From: Candidatus Melainabacteria bacterium
GTDB lineage: Bacteria > Cyanobacteriota > Vampirovibrionia > 2-02-FULL-35-15
DNA: 40,929 nt
NCBI GenBank assembly: GCA_023250205.1
Contig: JAHFBE010000012.1
Location: 1-40,929 of the forward strand
Reading direction: 5' to 3'
Shown here: positions 33,032 through 40,929 of the stretch, piece after piece
How the letters are laid out: each line of letters opens with the position of its first letter
How positions within the stretch are numbered: position 1 is the stretch's first letter
Position numbers and translations under genes: made by a program
Notes under the pieces: generated by a model
Told to the model about the DNA's origin: nothing
Database searches by the model: none
The model's input: only the letters and a program-made list of their open reading frames with translations

Positions 33032-34300
33032 CTAATCCATTCTCTCAATAATCATTGCTATTGCTTGTCCACCACCAACACATAAAACAGCAAGACCGTA
33101 ACGTTTGTTTTGCTCTTCAAGTGCATGTAAAAGTGTAGTAATTAATCTGGCACCACTAGCACCAAGTGGGTGCCCTAATGCAATGGCTCCACCATTGATG
33201 TTAAGTTTAGAAGAAGGAATTCCTGTATCTTCTTGAGTTGCTAAAACTACAGGAGCAAATGCTTCATTCACTTCAAAGAGATCAATATTTTGAAGCGAGA
33301 AAGTATTGTCCTGAAGAGATATCTGAGCATTTCTAATTACTTTTTCTATTGCATCTACTGTTGCAGTAAGCTGTAATTTTGGATCTCCCTCTATAGTAGC
33401 AGAAACTGCTGAAGCAACAATTCTTGCTCTTGGCTGAAGTCCATATTTATCTAACGCTTCTTCACTGGCTAATAAAAGTGCTGATGCCCCGTCCATTTCC
33501 TGACTACAGTTTCCAGCAGATACATTTCCCCATCTTGGTGGAAACATTCTGGCAAAAGCAGCATGATCAAATTCTTTTACTCCATCATCTTTGTCTTCTA
33601 CTCTTCCTTTACCAGTTTCAACAGGTACAATTTCAGATGAGAATTTTCCTAGATCATTCGCTTTTTTTGCTTTCTTATGACTTTCAATAGAAAAATCATT
33701 CATTTCCCTCGCACCAAGCTCATATTCTTCGGCAATCAATGCTGCAGAATTATGCATAGGAACAATTTGAGCATCTCTGTGCATTGTTTTCTTTACTACT
33801 TTTTTTTGATACCAGAGAGTCTGTCTAATGTTTTTAAAACTTGTGGGCGGAGGTAGGCAATCAGAGCCTATTCCAACTCTTGACATTGACTCAACACCAC
33901 CAGCAACTGCCAGATCAATATCTCCTAAAGCAATTGCATTAGCAAGATTTCTTGTAGCCATTAAAGAAGAACCACATAAAAACTGAACAGTGCTTGCAGG
34001 AACATCTTTACCAAGTGCAATACTTGCAATATTCTTACCTACATTAAATCCCTGTTCACCCGTAGGCGTTGCACATCCAAAAGAGACTTCTTCAATAGCA
34101 GCTCTGTCTTTAAGACCTGATCTAAGAACAAGTGCATCTACAGGAATTACACCTAGATCGACTGGATGGACTCCAGACAATTTCCCAGGCTTTGCTGTCC
34201 ATGGCTTATACCAGGCTTGAGCATCTTTAGACTTTTTAGTCATAGGGGTTCTGACAGCATCAACTATATAAACATCTCTAATTGGTTCGCCTACTCTCAA
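33032..34300 (-). CDS. fadA: Acetyl-CoA acyltransferase (thiolase)
   Basis: This 422-residue thiolase cleaves 3-ketoacyl-CoA to acetyl-CoA and a shortened acyl-CoA, the last step of beta-oxidation. Motifs are VQFLCGSSLMA (nucleophile C109), GGVESMSR, VNEAFAPV, GGAIALGHPLGASGAR (catalytic His) and LCVGGGQAIAMIIE (second Cys; Ala replaces the common Gly in GGGQG). It starts with TTG at 34300, seven nt after a strong Shine-Dalgarno AAAGGAG that overlaps the stop of the upstream gene. It is the last gene of the operon. An extra loop (about 28-45, AWYKPWTAKPGKLSG) is present near the start. Confidence 0.95.
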   Translation of the reverse strand: MRVGEPIRDVYIVDAVRTPMTKKSKDAQAWYKPWTAKPGKLSGVHPVDLGVIPVDALVLRSGLKDRAAIEEVSFGCATPTGEQGFNVGKNIASIALGKDVPASTVQFLCGSSLMATRNLANAIALGDIDLAVAGGVESMSRVGIGSDCLPPPTSFKNIRQTLWYQKKVVKKTMHRDAQIVPMHNSAALIAEEYELGAREMNDFSIESHKKAKKANDLGKFSSEIVPVETGKGRVEDKDDGVKEFDHAAFARMFPPRWGNVSAGNCSQEMDGASALLLASEEALDKYGLQPRARIVASAVSATIEGDPKLQLTATVDAIEKVIRNAQISLQDNTFSLQNIDLFEVNEAFAPVVLATQEDTGIPSSKLNINGGAIALGHPLGASGARLITTLLHALEEQNKRYGLAVLCVGGGQAIAMIIERMD

Positions 34301-34312
34301 TGTTTTTCTCCT

Positions 34313-36883
34313 TTATAACAATCCTACTTTTTCAAAAATTTTCACAAAGAATTTGTTTTGTGCTGCACTTACAAATGGCTGAACTTTCCATCTGTCTGCT
34401 CTGCGGAATGAACTGGCAAGTTTAGCTGCAAAGTGTTCATCATTAATTCTTTGTGCTGCATATGCAGAATCGTGGGAATTATCAATAAATAGTTTTGCTT
34501 CTTTTGCTACCCAGGAAGTAAGTGGCCTTACCCATGGTTCACTAATTTTATATCTGCCTCTCAAATGTTCTGGAATTGGTTTATCAAAATTACTTGGTCT
34601 TTGTGGTTTCTTTGAAAGATCGATTTCTGAGACTTCTCCACGTAAGACTTTTCCAAGGAATGGATATAGTTCATTTTGAAGAACTACAGCATGTGCAAAT
34701 CCAACATCTTTAGCATCTCTTGCTGTAAGTTTAGGTGCTTTAAGTGGACTTGTAGTAGATAAAATTAATGCCTTAGTCATTTCTTTCCCTACAATTTCAG
34801 GAAGATATTCTGTCCCACCCCAAGCTGGATAAATCCCAATACCAAGTTCTGGAAATGCTATGTAGGCACCTATATCTTTTTCTTTTTTATCTGGAGTTCC
34901 TACCATAATTCTATAATCACAGGCTATAGCTAACTCTGCTCCTCCACCAACTGCAGCACCATTAATAGCAGCTATTGTAGGAAGTTCAAAAGTACGAATC
35001 TTATCCATTACTCTTCTTCCAAATGCTACATATTCTTTCATCTTTTGATCATCGTTTTTTATACTTTGAGCATAATTTAAATCTGCCCCTGAAGAAAATA
35101 TTTCGCCACCCTGACTTGCGAAAACTATTGCTTTTGCCCCTTTTGCCTTAAGTAAGTCAAGGGAACTTTCTATTCCAAGCAACATTTCAGGACTTAAAGA
35201 GTTTTGCATTTGCTGGAGATTTTGAATATGAAGCCTTCCAAGCTCAATAAATCCAATTCCTTCTTGTATATAACTCTTCACCCCTGATAAATTCTCTTCA
35301 ACCATAAGTCCATTAGGAAGTGATATCCCTAATTCATTTCCATCAGCTTTTTCATTCAAGTTATTTCTAACAAGTTGAATAGAATCCTCTACTCCCATTT
35401 GTTTTATAAGTTCAAATGGTCCAATATTCCACCTAAATCCCTGTTTACATGCAAGTTCTATGTCATGGACGCTAGCAAGATCTTCATTTAAAATCTCAGC
35501 AGCAATAGCAATATATGCTGCTTTCAATCTGCCACTAATTACTGCTCTTGAATAATTTTCTTTATTTTCTTCCCCATAAACAGGAACAGGCTCCTGTAAT
35601 TTATAAGGTTCTATTTTAAATGGAAGAATTAGATTTTCTTGATTTATTTCTACATGCTTTAAATATTCATTTACTATTTTTAACTGTGCTTCTGCTTTTT
35701 CTTTTACTTCCAATACTCTTTTTGCAGGCTTAAAGAATGAGCCAAGAGTAGAATGATTTTCTACTATAGATGCATATAATCTTTTTTGATTTAATAACCC
35801 TTGTGCTTTTAATAACAATCCTAGTTTTTTAGGAGCAAGAGCAAGAAGTTGCTTCATTCCTTTAAAGCCTTTAGCCTGGAGGGCTGGGATCTGATCATCT
35901 ATTTCTTTAATTTGTTTATATACACCAGCCTCATCTTTAAAAAAACCTAGCTTTGGAGCAGCATCAAATTGTGTTTTGGCTTTTGAAGTTTTTACATTAA
36001 TTTGTTTCTCATAAAATGTTTCAAGAAAAACCTGATCTATCAAATCTGAATTATGCCCTTCATCTGCCATCTTTGCTGCTTCATTTAAAACTCCTACAAG
36101 TATTCTATTTGCAACTGCCCCAGGAGAATCTTTCCAGACTACAATAGGCTGTTTTCCCATAGAATAAGCAAGGTCACGCATTGCTTCTATAACTCTTAGA
36201 TCTGTTTTTTCAGTAGCAATGATTTCAACTAGAGGATTTCTGTCAGCCGGGTAAAAGAAATGAAATCCAACAACATTCTCTGGATGATCTACCCTTTCTG
36301 CAATTTCAGTTAAACCTAATGAAGATGTATTAGAAGCTAATATTGCACCTTCTTTTAAAGCAAGATCAAAAAATTCAAAAGCATTTTGCTTAAACTTCAA
36401 TGACTCTGGACCAGCTTCAATTACCAGAGTAGCTTCTCCATAATCTCTTCTAACTCTCTGGTCAGATATGCTTTTATCAAGGAAATCACTAACAATCTGT
36501 TCTGCAACTTCTCTACCGCCCTTATGAGCACTAGCAATGTCAGCAAACGGTTCTCTATTTGAAAAAACAACTGGAGAACCAATTAAGCCACCTCTATTGA
36601 TTTCTTTTTGAACCTGTGGAGAGAGCTTATTAACACTTACCGCTTTTGCCTGCATTCTATGTACAGCTGTTTGTGAACCTGCAAGAGCCTTTAAATCTAT
36701 ATCCTGTCTTAAAGTACCTGCTCCTGCTCTGGTTGTAGCATTTACAATACCTTCACCCATTGTCCCTCTGGCACCTAAAACAATAGCTTTGTTTTTTCCT
36801 ACAAACTTCTGAAATTTTTCTAAACCAGCAAACAATGACAATCCGCTTAATCTCTCATCAAATGTATTTATTGTGTTAGCCAT
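34313..36883 (-). CDS. fadN: 3-hydroxyacyl-CoA dehydrogenase/enoyl-CoA hydratase fusion (FadN-like)
   Basis: This 856-residue protein carries two consecutive beta-oxidation activities. The N-terminal part is a NAD-binding Rossmann domain (AIVLGARGTMGEGIV, GARGTMG in place of the usual GxGxMG), then ILASNTSSLGLTEIAE, VVGFHFFYPADRNPLVEII and PGAVANRILVGVLNEA. The C-terminal part is a crotonase domain (about 570-770: AIVFASQGGEIFSSGADLNY, AAINGAAVGGGAELAIACDY, FPELGIGIYPAWGGTEYLPE). Dehydrogenase first and hydratase last is the FadN order, reversed relative to FadB. A Shine-Dalgarno AAGGG before the ATG at 36883 supports the start. It lies 13 nt after the acyl-CoA dehydrogenase gene and 12 nt before thiolase. 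Confidence 0.93.
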   Translation of the reverse strand: MANTINTFDERLSGLSLFAGLEKFQKFVGKNKAIVLGARGTMGEGIVNATTRAGAGTLRQDIDLKALAGSQTAVHRMQAKAVSVNKLSPQVQKEINRGGLIGSPVVFSNREPFADIASAHKGGREVAEQIVSDFLDKSISDQRVRRDYGEATLVIEAGPESLKFKQNAFEFFDLALKEGAILASNTSSLGLTEIAERVDHPENVVGFHFFYPADRNPLVEIIATEKTDLRVIEAMRDLAYSMGKQPIVVWKDSPGAVANRILVGVLNEAAKMADEGHNSDLIDQVFLETFYEKQINVKTSKAKTQFDAAPKLGFFKDEAGVYKQIKEIDDQIPALQAKGFKGMKQLLALAPKKLGLLLKAQGLLNQKRLYASIVENHSTLGSFFKPAKRVLEVKEKAEAQLKIVNEYLKHVEINQENLILPFKIEPYKLQEPVPVYGEENKENYSRAVISGRLKAAYIAIAAEILNEDLASVHDIELACKQGFRWNIGPFELIKQMGVEDSIQLVRNNLNEKADGNELGISLPNGLMVEENLSGVKSYIQEGIGFIELGRLHIQNLQQMQNSLSPEMLLGIESSLDLLKAKGAKAIVFASQGGEIFSSGADLNYAQSIKNDDQKMKEYVAFGRRVMDKIRTFELPTIAAINGAAVGGGAELAIACDYRIMVGTPDKKEKDIGAYIAFPELGIGIYPAWGGTEYLPEIVGKEMTKALILSTTSPLKAPKLTARDAKDVGFAHAVVLQNELYPFLGKVLRGEVSEIDLSKKPQRPSNFDKPIPEHLRGRYKISEPWVRPLTSWVAKEAKLFIDNSHDSAYAAQRINDEHFAAKLASSFRRADRWKVQPFVSAAQNKFFVKIFEKVGLL

Positions 36884-36896
36884 ATTTTTTCCCTTA

Positions 36897-39149
36897 TTAA
36901 ACCGCCATATTTGCCATGCTATTCTTTAAATCTTCATCACCAGCTCTGTGAATACTCCTATATAAATCTGCATTGCTCATAAAGGGTTCTTCTATGCTTC
37001 TTTGTTCTTTTAACTCTCCTTCTGCTACTTTAATATAAGCATTTGCAATTGTATCCGGATACAGATCTTTTGCTGGAATAATTCCTTTTACAAACATTGG
37101 TTTTTTCTCATATTTCATGTTGTCAATGAATTGTTGTAGAGCCAAAATCTTATGTTCATAAGGATTCTTTTCTCCAGGTTTTAATTCAGAGACTTTTTGT
37201 CTTAAATCTTTTAGCTTAAACAATACTGCTGAAGCTTGATAAATATCAATAACTTCATTTGCAAGCTTAATAAGTTCTTTTTGCTTTAGCATAGTCTTAC
37301 TACCATTCATAAGACCTAATGTTCGAACTCTGGTAGAAAATGCTTTTGTTTTATTTTGCAACCATAACCAATCCATTAAATCTAAACCACCAGATTCATA
37401 TTTGAATGTTGTAATTCCAAGCTTGCCTAGAGCAATAGGATTCAATCCAGCCTTCAATGCAGGTTTTGCACTTACTCCTACAAGATGTTGTTTTAGAGCT
37501 TCATTTACTCCTTCTACAATAATAGGCACCCACATGTCACGCATCATAAGCTCAGCAGGAAAACCTTTCATTAAACTCTGTCCACCAAACATCCTGGCTG
37601 CAATCTTTGTAACATCTCCTGCTTCTTCAGTAGCAAGTGCTTTAATAGCTGCACACTCAGCAATGATATTCATATGAGGGTAAGTATCAATAAGTTTTGA
37701 TGTAAGCTCCACTGCAGCATCTAAAGCTTCTGTTCTTACTGCCATCTCAGAAATATATTCTTTTACCTGCGGCAGATCAGCAAGCCTTCCACCATGTTCA
37801 TCAAATCTCTGTCTTTGAATAGCTTCAAGCACTGCCATATTAAATGCTGTTTTTGCAGCTTCAGCACAAAATGCACCAAATCCAGCACGTCCAGTATTTA
37901 AGCTATTAAATATAACCTTTGTTCCTTCACCAACATCACCAAGGATATTACTTACACCATATTCATTCTTTTCTGAAATTTCAAGATTATGAAACTCTAT
38001 ATAAGCTTGGTTACTTCCTCTGATACCACTAAGCTCAAGAGGTTTTGAAATATAAAGCCCTTCTTTTTCCAGCTCTTTTCTTTTTCTGTTAATATCCTCT
38101 GCCGTATCAGTAAGCCTGAACGGTAGTTCTTTGATAAACACTGTAGGTTTTAATTCCGGTCCACCATCATCTACTTTTGCAAAAATAAGCATTACCGATG
38201 ACTTGTGTGTATTAGTTATAAATATTTTAGAGTTATTAGAAGTTGGGCTATTTAAAACAAATTTGTTTCCAACTTTTTTTGCAATCACTGCTGAATTACT
38301 AATAGCATCTGTACCTGAACCTCTTTCAGTAAGTGCAAAGGAAACCAATCCTTCACCTTTTGCAATTTTAGGCAAATAATATCTTTTTTGATCAAAGTTT
38401 CCATAATACTCAAATGGTTTTGAACCCAATGTACTATGTGCACTGATAATTCCCGAAATAGTTCCTGAGTAAGTATGAATAAGAGTTCTTAAAATGGCAT
38501 CATATTCTCTTTGATTAAATCCCATTCCACCAAATTGCTTTGGAATTTTTAATCTGTTTAATCCAAGGTCAACTAATCTTTGATAGACTTCTGGCTGAAC
38601 ATACATCTCTTCATCTATTTGAAAAGGATCTATAAGTGCTTTTTCAAGATTACCAAAGTTTATTTTTAATTCACTCATCCATTCTTTAACTTCATTATCT
38701 GGATTTTGAAGTCTTGTCTTAGCTGCTGATTCTGACATTGCCCATCTTGCAGTGTTATAGTCAAATTCCCTTTTTAGATTTGGAGCAACATCATCGGGGC
38801 TTGCACCAAAGCCTTTTAGCCAGCTGTTAAGGACAGTACTGTTTTGTCTCATTCCATCTGAAACAAGAGCATTATATGCACTTATTTCTTTTTGTCTTTT
38901 TGGAGTTAAATTATTATTGTAAGCAGTAGCAAGCTTATTAAGTCTCAATACCCCACCAGATGCAGCATCCTGAATAATGCCATTTTCTCCGGTCCCAAGC
39001 ATTCCACCACTTTTTGCCATGAGCTTTCTTACAAGCTCACCTTGGTTCTGCTGTTCTTTTGATAAAGATCCTCCCAAATATGAAGGTAAATATAACTGTC
39101 CTGGGGAATATGACTTAAATGCTTTATCTAGTTCTAATATCAGTGACAT
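36897..39149 (-). CDS. fadE: Long acyl-CoA dehydrogenase
   Basis: I start it at the ATG at 39149, 11 nt after Shine-Dalgarno GGAGG (complement of 39161-39165); a GTG at 39167 overlaps that site and is less likely. This gives 750 residues. A unique N-terminal region (about 1-150, Leu/Gly/Asn-rich) precedes the dehydrogenase fold: RLKIPKQFGGMGFNQREYDA, SGTISGIISAHSTLG, GEGLVSFALTERGSGTDAIS, TGRAGFGAFC, and the catalytic Glu (about 546) in VEGVNEAL. A further 200 residues follow the catalytic region, as in long-chain types. It oxidises acyl-CoA to enoyl-CoA with FAD and passes electrons to ETF. It is the first gene of the fatty-acid oxidation operon. Confidence 0.92.
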   Translation of the reverse strand: MSLILELDKAFKSYSPGQLYLPSYLGGSLSKEQQNQGELVRKLMAKSGGMLGTGENGIIQDAASGGVLRLNKLATAYNNNLTPKRQKEISAYNALVSDGMRQNSTVLNSWLKGFGASPDDVAPNLKREFDYNTARWAMSESAAKTRLQNPDNEVKEWMSELKINFGNLEKALIDPFQIDEEMYVQPEVYQRLVDLGLNRLKIPKQFGGMGFNQREYDAILRTLIHTYSGTISGIISAHSTLGSKPFEYYGNFDQKRYYLPKIAKGEGLVSFALTERGSGTDAISNSAVIAKKVGNKFVLNSPTSNNSKIFITNTHKSSVMLIFAKVDDGGPELKPTVFIKELPFRLTDTAEDINRKRKELEKEGLYISKPLELSGIRGSNQAYIEFHNLEISEKNEYGVSNILGDVGEGTKVIFNSLNTGRAGFGAFCAEAAKTAFNMAVLEAIQRQRFDEHGGRLADLPQVKEYISEMAVRTEALDAAVELTSKLIDTYPHMNIIAECAAIKALATEEAGDVTKIAARMFGGQSLMKGFPAELMMRDMWVPIIVEGVNEALKQHLVGVSAKPALKAGLNPIALGKLGITTFKYESGGLDLMDWLWLQNKTKAFSTRVRTLGLMNGSKTMLKQKELIKLANEVIDIYQASAVLFKLKDLRQKVSELKPGEKNPYEHKILALQQFIDNMKYEKKPMFVKGIIPAKDLYPDTIANAYIKVAEGELKEQRSIEEPFMSNADLYRSIHRAGDEDLKNSMANMAV

Positions 39150-39473
39150 ACTACTAAATGCCTCCACTTATGGGTAAACTGTTTTCTACTTTGTTTCTAA
39201 AATATTGTGGAAAATTGTACTCAAAAAAAAATTAAACTAAAATATCTTGTATGATCTTTGTTACTGAAATGTTACAAAGATCTATAATTCAATAAAATTT
39301 CTTATAAAAAGGATTAAAGTATTTTTTTTATTTATCATAATCATGTATTTGTAGATACTGCGAACATCAATCTGACAGACAATTTTAATCAAATTAAAAT
39401 TTCTCTAATGTTAAAAACAAGCATCTTGTGTACAATTGCAATCTGAGAAAATATTTAAGAACTTTAATTAAAA
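39150..39473. other. Divergent control region of the fatty-acid oxidation operon
   Basis: No ORF. It contains a long A-run (about 39225), a 30-nt dyad (listed separately), a -10-like TATAAT (39283-39288) and a T-run, then the leader of the unknown gene at 39474. No other site is recognised. Confidence 0.5.
39253..39282. promoter_or_regulatory. 9+9 bp dyad, candidate operator
   Basis: GATCTTTGT (39253-39261) and ACAAAGATC (39274-39282) are perfect inverted copies separated by 12 nt. The right half-site ends directly before TATAAT (39283-39288). The site is about 104 nt upstream of the acyl-CoA dehydrogenase start and lies between two divergent genes, the expected place for a TetR- or FadR-like repressor site. 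Binding is inference; an RNA hairpin is the alternative. Confidence 0.5.
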
Positions 39474-40929
39474 ATGGTTAGCAAATCCCAATGGAAAAAA
39501 TTTAAAGCTGAGCAAAAATTACATGCTCAAGGACCAACTTCTACTCCTAGTCAAGCTCAACCTGCTCAAGATCCAAAAAAGATAGAACCAGCAACAATAC
39601 CTCAAGGATTATCTTCTAAACCAGCAATAACTCCTGCTCTCTTAAGCTTACAAAATGCTACTGATTTTCCAAACAAGTTACATAACACTGTTCTTGATAA
39701 AAACTATTTTGAGGCATTTGCTCTAATTAATACTGCAATTGGCTTAAAGCTTTCTGAACTAAAAGAAGAAGGGGTCTTAAAAGATATCCGTACCACAATA
39801 GCCGGGCTAACCGATCAACATTCTCCTAAAACAAATACTGAAAGTGTAAAAGCAGGAATAAGTTTAATCAAAAAGTGTGCTGAACTTGGGATTATTTATG
39901 AACCAGATGCTGATAACGCCAGGGTAACACAGACAGCAATTGGAGTTGGACAAAATTATTGTCCTGCTGATACTGCTTATGCAATTATTGAAATTCAAAA
40001 AGCCGGGAAACTCCTTATCCTACCTTCTACAATAAAAGTAACTGTTGATAAACTCCAATTCAAAAATGCAACCCCTGAAAACACAAAAGCATGCAGAGAT
40101 CTTGTAATTCATGCCCTTGATCACTTCTTAGATAAAGATGTAGATGATGATATAGCTTTGGTAAGTAGATCTTTGCAGAAACTTGGAAATCCAAACATAT
40201 TACCAGGAGAAGAAAATTTACTTGATGTTGCAAATAGAATTACTGCCGGTTATGAAATTGCTGAAACTGCTTTAAATAAACAATTCACATTTGTGCCAGA
40301 AAAAAGAGGTACCAGACTTGATTGTTTTATAGATGATTTAAGAAAAGCAGCTATAAAACTTAGATTGCTTGGTGATGTTATTAAATCAGGAAACTCAACT
40401 CCAAGAATAAGAACAAATATTTCTTTACAGCAAGATGAACTAAAAGCTATAAACCTAAAGCAGGATTCAGAAACTGGTGAACAATTAATTCAACTCTCTG
40501 ACAAACTATTACTAAAAGCAGTAAGATTGGCTAATAATGGGCTTCCTGCAAAACAAGCTACTTTTGCAAACACTATTTTAAGCACCATTAAAGAATGTGA
40601 ACCTGACATTTCAGTTAAAGATGCCCAGGAAATTGCAGCTTTAGCAAAGAACTTAATTGATGGAAAAGGGGAACGACCAAATCCAAAAACCATTGAAATG
40701 ATAGCTACATACTTAGCAAGCCAAAAAAATGGCGAGCTTTCTGCCATTGAACTTACTGTAACAGCCTATAGAAAAGGGAAAGATTTTGAGTTTATGCCTC
40801 AATCATTTGGCTTTATTTGTACAAAAACAAAAAATATTATTCTTAGTGGTGCATTAAAAGAAGAGTGGGCTCACTTAGCCGCAGTAAAGGGGAAATCAAA
40901 TTTATCAAGAAACGTTAGTGTAACAGAAG
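39474..40929 (+). CDS. Protein of unknown function (3' end cut)
   Basis: Open from the ATG at 39474 to the last base of the window (485 complete codons and one base), so the C-terminus is missing. I do not recognise it. It has no signal peptide. The first 60 residues are Gln/Pro/Thr-rich and probably disordered (LHAQGPTSTPSQAQPAQDPK). The rest looks helical with repeated short motifs of alternating Leu and charge (FEAFALINTAIGLKLSELKE, RLDCFIDDLRKAAIKLRLLG, KLLLKAVRLANNGLPAKQAT, AQEIAALAKNLIDGKGERPN), like an alpha-solenoid scaffold. It is divergent from the fatty-acid oxidation operon and may share its control region. Confidence 0.7.
   Translation, partial: MVSKSQWKKFKAEQKLHAQGPTSTPSQAQPAQDPKKIEPATIPQGLSSKPAITPALLSLQNATDFPNKLHNTVLDKNYFEAFALINTAIGLKLSELKEEGVLKDIRTTIAGLTDQHSPKTNTESVKAGISLIKKCAELGIIYEPDADNARVTQTAIGVGQNYCPADTAYAIIEIQKAGKLLILPSTIKVTVDKLQFKNATPENTKACRDLVIHALDHFLDKDVDDDIALVSRSLQKLGNPNILPGEENLLDVANRITAGYEIAETALNKQFTFVPEKRGTRLDCFIDDLRKAAIKLRLLGDVIKSGNSTPRIRTNISLQQDELKAINLKQDSETGEQLIQLSDKLLLKAVRLANNGLPAKQATFANTILSTIKECEPDISVKDAQEIAALAKNLIDGKGERPNPKTIEMIATYLASQKNGELSAIELTVTAYRKGKDFEFMPQSFGFICTKTKNIILSGALKEEWAHLAAVKGKSNLSRNVSVTE

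Noticed and set aside
1-40929. CRISPR array or insertion sequence
   Set aside because: The repeats present have no regular spacers, and no transposase, integrase or terminal duplication is seen.

Overview
This is a low-GC (roughly one third GC by eye), densely coded chromosomal window using the standard bacterial code. It has 36 protein genes I can support (two cut by the window edges) plus one very short candidate. I see no rRNA, tRNA, CRISPR array or transposase. The cell is diderm: it has an apolipoprotein N-acyltransferase and an outer-membrane-like barrel beside a periplasmic chaperone. It respires: it has complex I subunits, ETF and beta-oxidation enzymes. The isolated nuoH-I-J-K block matches the ndhA-I-G-E order of cyanobacteria. 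Together with ClpC, a primary-like sigma factor and no photosynthesis genes, this suggests a non-photosynthetic cyanobacterial relative (Melainabacteria/Vampirovibrionia type). That placement is inference, not proof.

Region 1 (1-5809) is a surface-assembly cassette: a truncated usher-like barrel protein with two C-terminal carboxypeptidase-regulatory-like sandwiches, four small secreted beta-rich paralogues that look like fibre subunits, and a PapD-like periplasmic chaperone. This is the best candidate for an undescribed system. Region 2 (5852-9231) holds a Nudix hydrolase and nuoHIJK. Region 3 (9232-12069) holds a large protein of unknown function, an SCP2-domain protein and a small exported protein. 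Region 4 (12237-22770) holds clpC, then folP and etfA on the minus strand. etfB lies on the plus strand, divergent from etfA and preceded by a tiny membrane-protein ORF. A minus-strand housekeeping run follows (unknown, ADP-ribose-type Nudix, NAD(P)HX repair, DUF192, lnt), with ruvC divergent from it.

Region 5 (23059-26984) is regulatory: an HD-GYP phosphodiesterase, a stand-alone LuxR-type HTH protein, and a NarL-type response regulator divergent from a GAF-containing histidine kinase. Region 6 (27063-32841) holds a small unknown, secG, a pyrK-like gene, an unknown, a DpnA-like adenine methyltransferase, a sigma factor, an exported unknown and a FucP-like transporter. Region 7 (33032-39149) is a minus-strand fatty-acid oxidation operon: acyl-CoA dehydrogenase, then a hydroxyacyl-CoA dehydrogenase/enoyl-CoA hydratase fusion, then thiolase. 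A 9+9 bp dyad lies between it and a divergent unknown gene that runs off the window. The operon would pass electrons to EtfAB and the respiratory chain, and feed acetyl-CoA to metabolism.

Two dispersed repeat families run through the window. One is built of heptad-like units (GAAGCAC/GAAGCAT and complements). It lies just after two subunit genes, sits inside folP, and forms the start and signal peptide of an exported protein. The other is a GTCATTGCGAGG-type inverted repeat. It fills an intergenic gap and encodes the C-terminus of the methyltransferase. Repeat sequence has therefore been taken into coding regions at least three times here.
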